Assembly: GCF_019890675.1 (NCBI RefSeq)
Contig: NZ_JAIOAA010000001.1
Coordinates: forward strand, 496,001-560,000
Reading direction: 5' to 3'
Origin: Micromonospora sp. PLK6-60
GTDB taxonomy: Bacteria > Actinomycetota > Actinomycetes > Mycobacteriales > Micromonosporaceae
DNA: 64,000 nucleotides
The stretch's first letter is position 1. Every line of letters begins with the position of its first letter. Of this stretch, positions 58,470 through 64,000 are shown in pieces. Both the position numbers and the translations under genes were made by a program. The notes below the pieces were generated by a model, which was given only the letters and a program-made list of their open reading frames with translations, was not told the DNA's origin and did not search any database.

Positions 58470-60151
58470 CCGACCACCTCCAGCACCTCGTCGGCCCGCG
58501 CCTCGCCCGCGTCGACGGCCGCGTTGCGGATCGCGCGCAGGCGGAGCATGACGTCGTTGCCGCCGCGACCGAAGTGGTCGTGCAGCGCGCGGTACTCGGC
58601 GTAGAGGGCGTCGTACGCCCGCACGTTCGCCGGGTCCGGCCGGTAGGCGGCCTCGTGCACCCGGCCCATCGCCGCCGACGCCTCGTGGATCGACGGGTAC
58701 GCCCCGGCGGCCACGGCCGCGTGGATGGCCGACCCGAGGGCCGGCCCCTGGGCGGAGCCGATGATGCTCAGCGGGCGGTTGGTGACGTCGGCGTAGATCT
58801 GCATCAGCAGGCGGTTGGAGGTGAGGCCGCCGGCCACCACCAGGTCGGTGATCGGCACCCCGGCCTCGACGAACGCCTCGATGATCATCCGGGTGCCGAA
58901 CGCGGTCGACTCCAGCAGCGCCCGGTAGACGTCGGCCGGACGGGTGGCCAGCGTCAGCCCGACGACCAGACCGCTGAGGTCGTGGTTGACCAGCAGCGAA
59001 CGGTTGCCGTTCCACCAGTCCAGCGCGATCAGCCCGTGGGCGCCGACCGGCTGGGCGGCGGCCAGCTCGGTCAGCCGCTCGTGCGAGTCCAGCCCTTCCG
59101 GGGCGGCGTGCCGGACGAACCAGCCGAAGATGTCGCCCACGCCGCTCTGCCCGGCCTCGTAGCCCCAGGCGCCGGGGCTGATGCCGCCGTCGACCACACC
59201 GCACATCCCGGGCACCTCGGCCAGCTCGCGGCCGTTGACGACGTGGCAGGTCGAGGTGCCCATGATGGCCACCAGCCGGCCCGGGTCCAGCGCCCGGGCC
59301 GCGGCGGCGGTGACGTGCGCGTCGACGTTGCCGACGGCCACCGCGATGCCCTCGGGCAGCCCGGTCCAGGCGGCGGCCCGGGCGGTCAGCGAGCCGGCCC
59401 GGTCGCCCAGCGGCAGCAGCGGGCCGTCCAGCTTGGTCACGAAGTCGGCGAAGTCCGGGTGCAGCGCGGTGAGGTATTCCCGCGACGGGTACCGGCCGTC
59501 CTGCCGGATGCCCTTGTAGCCGGCGGTGCATACGTTGCGGGTCTCGGCGCCGCACAGCTGCCAGACGATCCAGTCGGCCGCCTCGATGAAGCGCTCGGCG
59601 CGCCGGTAGACCTCGGGGTCCTCCACCAGGATCTGGAGCCCCTTGGCGAACTGCCACTCGGCGGAGATCTTGCCGCCGTAGCGGCCGATCCACGGCTCGC
59701 GCCGCTCGTGGGCCAGCGCGTTGATCCGGTCGGCGTGCGGCTGGGCGGCGTGGTGCTTCCAGAGCTTCACCCACGCGTGCGGGCGGTCGCGCAGCTCCGG
59801 GACCTCGCACAACGGGGTGCCGTCGGCGAGCGTCGGCAGCACCGTGCAGGCGGTGAAGTCGGTGGCGATCCCGATGACCCGGGACGGGTCGACGCCGGCG
59901 GCGGCCAGCGCGGCCGGCACCGCGTGCCGCAGCACGTCCCGGTAGTCCTCCGGGTCCTGCAGGGCCCAGTCCGGGGGCAGCGCCGGCCCGCCGTCGGGCA
60001 GGGCGGACTCGATGACCGCGTGGCGGTATTCGTGCACCGCGGTCCCGACCTCCGCGCCGTCGCGCACCCGCACCACCAGGGCCCGTCCGGACAGGGTGCC
60101 GTAGTCGACTCCGACCACGTACCGCTCGTCCGCACCGTCCACACTGCTCAT
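58466..60151 (-). CDS. araB: Ribulokinase
   Basis: A 561-residue FGGY-family kinase of normal AraB length. The N-terminal phosphate-1 loop VVGVDYGTLSGRALVV, the substrate region LWKHHAAQPHAD, and the C-terminal VVAGGLTSNRLLMQIYAD and PALGSAIHAAVAAGA match ribulokinases. It phosphorylates L-ribulose with ATP. ATG 60151 has GGAGGTGG at the right distance, so the GTG 6 nt upstream is not used. First gene of the ara operon; a promoter with overlapping LacI-type operator lies 30 bp upstream. Confidence 0.94.
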   Translation of the reverse strand: MSSVDGADERYVVGVDYGTLSGRALVVRVRDGAEVGTAVHEYRHAVIESALPDGGPALPPDWALQDPEDYRDVLRHAVPAALAAAGVDPSRVIGIATDFTACTVLPTLADGTPLCEVPELRDRPHAWVKLWKHHAAQPHADRINALAHERREPWIGRYGGKISAEWQFAKGLQILVEDPEVYRRAERFIEAADWIVWQLCGAETRNVCTAGYKGIRQDGRYPSREYLTALHPDFADFVTKLDGPLLPLGDRAGSLTARAAAWTGLPEGIAVAVGNVDAHVTAAAARALDPGRLVAIMGTSTCHVVNGRELAEVPGMCGVVDGGISPGAWGYEAGQSGVGDIFGWFVRHAAPEGLDSHERLTELAAAQPVGAHGLIALDWWNGNRSLLVNHDLSGLVVGLTLATRPADVYRALLESTAFGTRMIIEAFVEAGVPITDLVVAGGLTSNRLLMQIYADVTNRPLSIIGSAQGPALGSAIHAAVAAGAYPSIHEASAAMGRVHEAAYRPDPANVRAYDALYAEYRALHDHFGRGGNDVMLRLRAIRNAAVDAGEARADEVLEVVG

Positions 60152-60178
60152 GTCCACCTCCGAACGATGACGGGCCTA

Positions 60179-60207
60179 GTGTTAACGCTCACATCCAGCG
60201 TCGTCAA
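60179..60207 (-). promoter_or_regulatory. ara operon promoter with overlapping LacI-type operator
   Basis: On the minus strand, -35 TTGACG (plus 60202-60207) and -10 TAACAC (plus 60179-60184) are exactly 17 bp apart. The operator TGTTAACGCTCACA (60180-60193) covers the -10 and part of the spacer, so repressor and polymerase exclude each other. The leader is about 20 nt. Confidence 0.78.
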
Positions 60208-60391
60208 GACACTCGCCGGCAACAGCTCCGTAACGGAACGACCACCTTCAGCGCCCACCTGGCCACCGGCCCGCACGGCCGGTCACCTCGGCCCCTGAAC
60301 CCGCCGCCGGGCGAGCGCCACGCCGCCCGTACCGGGCGGCCGAACCAGGGCCGGCGGCCCGCTCGGCGGCCCCGACTCACGATGGCACCGT

Positions 60392-60405
60392 TGTTAGCGA
60401 GAACA
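60392..60405. promoter_or_regulatory. LacI-type operator in the middle of the araB-GH27 intergenic region
   Basis: TGTTAGCGAGAACA, one base from the perfect form, lies 212 bp from the araB site and 179 bp from the GH27 site. It overlaps no evident promoter and may act by bridging. The remaining parts of the 60152-60822 interval show no gene I can support. Confidence 0.65.
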
Positions 60406-60556
60406 TCGGGCCGTTCGCGTGATCCACTCGACAATGCGCCGCAGCGGCCACATCCTCGGCCGGCGCGGCGCGCCAGCCGCCATGGCATGCGCTGTGAGCT
60501 GCGAATAGTCGTCCAACCTGGCTGGCAGGTCGCGGGTGGATCGCGATCGGCCTCAA

Positions 60557-60585
60557 TTTACATTTGTTGATGTCATCGATAACAT
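60557..60585 (+). promoter_or_regulatory. GH27 promoter with overlapping LacI-type operator
   Basis: TTTACA (60557-60562) and TAACAT (60580-60585) with a 17-bp spacer lie in a locally A+T-rich stretch. TGTCATCGATAACA (60571-60584) overlaps the -10. Transcription from here would leave a leader of about 230 nt before the GTG at 60823. Confidence 0.7.
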
Positions 60586-60822
60586 GGCCGACACATCGCG
60601 TCGGCCACCGGGCAGCCCTCGCGGCTGTCGAACCCCGACCATGTGGACATCGGGGCCCCCGACCGCCACCGGCGAACCGCCGCCGATCGGGTGGCCACCA
60701 CCGGGACCGGCCGGAAGCCGGGCCGCACGGCCGACGGGGCGACACCGACCGGCACCGCCCCCGCCGTACCGACGGCCGGTGGCAGCCCACCGACGCCCCC
60801 ACCGCTCCGGCAAGGAGGAACC

Positions 60823-62475
60823 GTGCGTAGACCGAGAAGATGGCTCACGGCCGTAGTGGCGGCCCTGGCGGTGACGCTCGCGTCGGCCGTCACCGGCGTG
60901 GTCGTCGCACCGAGCCCGGCACAGGCGTTGAACAACGGCGTCGCCCGCACCCCGCCGATGGGCTGGAACACCTGGAACACCTTCGGCTGCAACATCAACG
61001 AGACACTGATCCGGCAGATGGCCGACAGCATCGTCAACCAGGGCCTGCGCGACCTGGGATACAAGTACGTCGTCGTCGACGACTGCTGGTTCGACCCGAA
61101 CCGCGACGCGCAGGGCAACCTCCAGGCGCACCCGCAGCGGTTCCCGAGCGGGATGAAGGCGCTCGGCGACTACCTGCACTCCAAGGGACTGCTGTTCGGC
61201 ATCTACCAGGGACCGCTGGACAAGACCTGCGCGCAGTACTTCAACTCGTTCCCCGGCGCCACCGGTAGCCTCAACCACGAATACCAGGACGCCCGCTCGT
61301 TCGCCGCCTGGGGCGTGGACTACCTGAAGTACGACTGGTGCTCCCCCACCGGGACCATCAACGAGCAGGTGGCCAGGTTCGGCATCATGCGCGACGCGCT
61401 GGCCGCCACCGGGCGGCCCATCGTCTACAGCATCAACCCGAACAGCGTGCACGAGAAGACCGGGCCGCAGCGCAACTGGGGCGACGTGGCGAACCTGTGG
61501 CGGACCACCGAGGACATCACCAACGCGTGGAACACCGGCCAGACAAACGGCTACCCGATGGGCATCCAGAACATCGTCAACGTCAACGTGCCGCTGGCCG
61601 GCTACGCCGCGCCGGGCGCGTTCAACGACCCGGACATGCTGGAGGTCGGCCGGGGCGGCATGACCGACACCGAGATGCGCAGCCACTTCGCGCTCTGGGC
61701 GATCATGGCGGCGCCGCTGATGATGGGCAACGACGTGCGCTCGGCCAACGCGGAGACGCTGACCATCCTGCGCAACCAGCAGCTCATCGCCATCAACCAG
61801 GACACCCTGGGCCGCCAGGCGGTCCAGGTGTCCAACGACGGCACCCGGCGGGTGCTGGCCAAGCCGCTGGCCAACGGCGACGTCGCGGTCGCCCTGTTCA
61901 ACCAGGGCAGCTCGACCACGACGGTCTCCACCACGGCGGCGGCGATCGGCAAGAGCGGCAGCTCGTTCACGCTGCGGGACGCGTGGACCAACGGCACCAG
62001 CACCACCAGCGGGGCGATCAGCGCCAGCGTGCCGGCGCACGGCACGGTGGTGTACCGGGTCAGCGGCGGCGGCACCACCGAGCCCCCGCCGCCGAGCACC
62101 TTCCGGCTGCGCAGCGAATCCTCCGGGCGCTGCCTCGACCTGGACAACTCCAACACCGCCAACGGCACCGGCACCCTCATCTGGGACTGCCACAGCAACC
62201 CCAACCAGCAGATCAGCCAGAACGGCCAGACGCTGCGGATCCTCGGCAAGTGCCTGGAGGTGCCGACCAACGCCGCCAACGGCAGCCGGGTGCAGATCTG
62301 GGACTGCAACGGCGGCACCAACCAGCAGTGGACCTTCAACGGCAACGGCACGATCAGCAACGTCCGCTTCCCCTCGCTCTGCGTCGACGTCAACAACGCG
62401 GGCACGGCGAACGGCACCGCGGTGATCGTGTGGTCCTGCCACGGCAACACCAACCAGCGGTGGAGCCGGGCCTGA
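60823..62475 (+). CDS. Secreted GH27 glycosidase (alpha-galactosidase/beta-L-arabinopyranosidase type) with C-terminal ricin-type lectin
   Basis: A 550-residue precursor starting MRRPRRWLTAVVAALAV, with signal peptide to about 36. The GH27 barrel (about 38-330) begins NGVARTPPMGWNTWNTF and carries the nucleophile Asp in DYLKYDWCSP (near 170) and the acid/base Asp in FNDPDMLEVG (near 270). A C-terminal beta domain follows, then a proline-rich linker and a ricin-B trefoil (about 427-550) with QIWDCNGGTNQQW-type repeats. Actinomycete GH27 enzymes include alpha-D-galactosidases and beta-L-arabinopyranosidases; the arabinose context favours the latter or a dual activity, but this cannot be read. 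GTG 60823 has AAGGAGG as RBS. Confidence 0.88.
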   Translation: MRRPRRWLTAVVAALAVTLASAVTGVVVAPSPAQALNNGVARTPPMGWNTWNTFGCNINETLIRQMADSIVNQGLRDLGYKYVVVDDCWFDPNRDAQGNLQAHPQRFPSGMKALGDYLHSKGLLFGIYQGPLDKTCAQYFNSFPGATGSLNHEYQDARSFAAWGVDYLKYDWCSPTGTINEQVARFGIMRDALAATGRPIVYSINPNSVHEKTGPQRNWGDVANLWRTTEDITNAWNTGQTNGYPMGIQNIVNVNVPLAGYAAPGAFNDPDMLEVGRGGMTDTEMRSHFALWAIMAAPLMMGNDVRSANAETLTILRNQQLIAINQDTLGRQAVQVSNDGTRRVLAKPLANGDVAVALFNQGSSTTTVSTTAAAIGKSGSSFTLRDAWTNGTSTTSGAISASVPAHGTVVYRVSGGGTTEPPPPSTFRLRSESSGRCLDLDNSNTANGTGTLIWDCHSNPNQQISQNGQTLRILGKCLEVPTNAANGSRVQIWDCNGGTNQQWTFNGNGTISNVRFPSLCVDVNNAGTANGTAVIVWSCHGNTNQRWSRA

Positions 62476-62499
62476 CCGGCAGCCACCCACCGCACCGCA

Positions 62500-62532
62500 G
62501 GCGGGGATGGCCGGCTTCCGGTCATCCCCGCC
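62500..62532 (+). terminator. Hairpin after the GH27 gene
   Basis: A 15-bp stem (62500-62514 with 62518-62532, one G-T wobble) with a CTT loop lies 24 bp past the GH27 stop and 36 bp before the next start, so the following GH43 gene may be only partly co-transcribed. Confidence 0.7.
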
Positions 62533-62568
62533 ACCTCCCACCACCGTCCGACCCTCCTGGGGGTAGTC

Positions 62569-64000
62569 GTGAAGCTGCCAGTCCCCATCCGCTCCCGACC
62601 GCGACGCCTCGTCGCCGTGGTCGCGGCCCTGCTCTGCGCCGTCGGCCTGCTGCCGGGCGTGGCGCGCGCCGACAACCCGATCGTCCAGCACATCTACACC
62701 GCCGACCCGGCACCGCTGGTGCACAACGGGCGGGTGTACGTCTACACCGGACACGACGAGGACAACTCGACGTACTTCACCATGCGCGAGTGGCGGGTGT
62801 TCTCCTCCGCCGACATGGTGAACTGGACCGACCACGGCGTACCGATGAACCTGGCCACGTTCAGCTGGGCCAGCGCCGACGCGTGGGCCGGCCAGGTCGT
62901 CTACCGCAACGGCAACTTCTACTGGTACGTGCCGGTGAAGAACCGGGCGACCGGCCGGATGGCCATCGGGGTCGGCGTGTCCAGCAGCCCCACCGGCCCG
63001 TTCCGGGACGCCATCGGCCGGCCGCTGGTCGAGAACGGCGAGATCGACCCGCACGCCTTCATCGACGACAACGGGCAGGCGTACCTCTACTGGGGCAACC
63101 CCAACCTCTGGTACGTGCGGCTGAACACCGACATGATCTCGTACTCCGGCGGCCCGACCCAGATCCCGCTCACCACCGCCGGGTTCGGCACCCGCACCGG
63201 CAACGCGAGCCGCCCGACCCTCTACGAGGAGGGCCCCTGGGTCTACAAGCGCAACGGGCTCTACTACAACGTGTTCGCCGCGGAGTGCTGCTCGGAGTTC
63301 ATCGGCTACTCCACCGCGCCCGGCCCCACCGGCCCGTGGACCTACCGGGGGACGGTCATGCCCCGGCAGGGCGGCAGCTTCACCAACCACCCCGGGGTCG
63401 TCGACTTCAACGGCGGGTCCTACTTCTTCTACCACAACGGGGCACTGCCCGGCGGCGGCGGCTACACCCGCTCGGTGGCGGTGGAGAAGTTCAGCTACAA
63501 CGCCGACGGCACCATCCCCACGATCAACATGACCACCGCCGGCGCCCCGCAGGTCGGCACGCTCAACCCGTACGTGCGGCAGGAGGCCGAGACGATCGCC
63601 TGGGGGTCCGGCATCGAGACCGAGCCGGCCAGCGAGGGCGGCCTGAACGTCGGCTGGATCGACAACGGCGACTACCTCAAGGTCAAGGGGGTCGCCTTCG
63701 GCACCGGCGCCACCTCCTTCTCCGCCCGGGTGGCCTCCGCGTCCAGCGGCGGCCGGATCGAGGTACGGCTGGACGGCACGAGCGGCCCGCTGGTGGGCAC
63801 CTGCACCGTCGGCGGCACCGGCGGCTGGCAGAACTGGACGACCACCACCTGCCCGGTGAGCGGCGCCACCGGCACCCGGGACCTGTACCTGCGCTTCACC
63901 GGCGGCAGCGGCAGCCTGTTCAACGTCAACTGGTGGCAGTTCACCGGGGGCGGCGGCACCACCACGCCGGCGTACCGGATCACCAACCGCAACAGCGGTC
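62569..64000 (+). CDS. Secreted GH43-family glycosidase with CBM6 and start of a ricin-type lectin domain (3' end outside window)
   Basis: Starts VKLPVPIRSRPRRLVAVVAA at GTG 62569; signal peptide to about 35 (GVARA). The GH43 propeller (about 36-320) shows TADPAPLVHNGRVYVYTGHD with the catalytic-base Asp, GEIDPHAFIDDNGQAYLYWG with the second Asp, and EEGPWVYKRNGLYYN with the Glu. A CBM6 follows from about 335 (RQEAETIAWGSGIETEP to NVNWWQFTGG). The last visible residues (YRITNRNSG) begin a ricin-type lectin repeat. Likely an arabinofuranosidase/xylosidase acting on arabinoxylan. No separate LacI-type operator is seen, so it probably depends on the GH27 promoter. Confidence 0.87.
   Translation, partial: MKLPVPIRSRPRRLVAVVAALLCAVGLLPGVARADNPIVQHIYTADPAPLVHNGRVYVYTGHDEDNSTYFTMREWRVFSSADMVNWTDHGVPMNLATFSWASADAWAGQVVYRNGNFYWYVPVKNRATGRMAIGVGVSSSPTGPFRDAIGRPLVENGEIDPHAFIDDNGQAYLYWGNPNLWYVRLNTDMISYSGGPTQIPLTTAGFGTRTGNASRPTLYEEGPWVYKRNGLYYNVFAAECCSEFIGYSTAPGPTGPWTYRGTVMPRQGGSFTNHPGVVDFNGGSYFFYHNGALPGGGGYTRSVAVEKFSYNADGTIPTINMTTAGAPQVGTLNPYVRQEAETIAWGSGIETEPASEGGLNVGWIDNGDYLKVKGVAFGTGATSFSARVASASSGGRIEVRLDGTSGPLVGTCTVGGTGGWQNWTTTTCPVSGATGTRDLYLRFTGGSGSLFNVNWWQFTGGGGTTTPAYRITNRNSG

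Noticed and set aside
60204-60802. Minus-strand frames between araB and GH27
   Set aside because: Arg/Pro/Ser-rich with no RBS or domain; the interval is explained by three operators and two promoters.

Overview
The window is very GC-rich (about 70% or more through most of it). It has many GTG and a few TTG starts, 4-bp start/stop overlaps, several apparently leaderless promoters, and actinomycete families: SARP regulator, ricin-type lectin repeats on glycosidases, a Tat-exported GH127, DinB, SHOCT. It looks like a chromosomal segment of a filamentous actinomycete, most likely Micromonospora or a relative (inference). I saw no rRNA, tRNA, transposase, integrase or CRISPR array.

Left part (1-24.3 kb): a persulfide-response pair (CsoR/CstR-like repressor plus MBL-rhodanese) with palindromic operators. 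Next comes a SARP regulator whose two flanking genes (DHFR-family reductase and alpha/beta hydrolase) each carry a triple direct repeat with 11-bp period. These are followed by housekeeping or accessory genes: DinB, secreted serine protease, ABC-2 exporter, GNAT, Na+/H+ antiporter, zinc-ribbon STAS protein, SDR and GH15. A four-gene redox operon ends this part (TPP-dependent pyruvate-oxidase-like enzyme, giant FAD/Fe-S dehydrogenase, enolase-superfamily enzyme, PPC-domain protein).

Middle (24.4-39.8 kb): a divergent, tightly coupled biosynthetic cluster that I cannot match to a known product. The leftward arm encodes an ATP-grasp ligase, an unrecognised 277-residue protein, an A-PCP-C NRPS and a PCP-C NRPS, with no thioesterase. 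The rightward arm, behind a near-consensus promoter at 31655-31683, encodes a Gfo/Idh/MocA dehydrogenase, two TIM-barrel isomerase-like proteins, a sulfotransferase, a VOC protein, an unusual fusion of a shortened ABC-type P-loop domain to an Ldh_2-family dehydrogenase, a NodB-type deacetylase, a GT2 glycosyltransferase and an MFS exporter. Together they suggest a small amidated or peptidic, sugar- or sugar-acid-containing metabolite.

Next (39.9-44.5 kb): metal and stress genes, each with readable promoter/operator logic: an ArsR-LMW-phosphatase fusion, a VOC protein, a SHOCT protein, a CDF metal exporter, a small membrane protein, and a TetR repressor divergent from a leaderless TIM-barrel gene.

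Right part (44.5-64 kb): an L-arabinose/arabinan utilisation locus. Secreted glycosidases (GH127 with lectin repeats, GH43 with lectin domain, GH27 with lectin domain, and a partial GH43-CBM6-lectin protein) surround a LacI-family regulator and the operon araB-araD-ytfQ-ytfR-ytfT-yjfF-araA. Six copies of a TGTnA...TAACA operator lie at the promoters of these units, so one LacI protein probably controls the whole locus. The transporter is of the furanose-importing YtfQ type, which fits hydrolases that release arabinofuranose.
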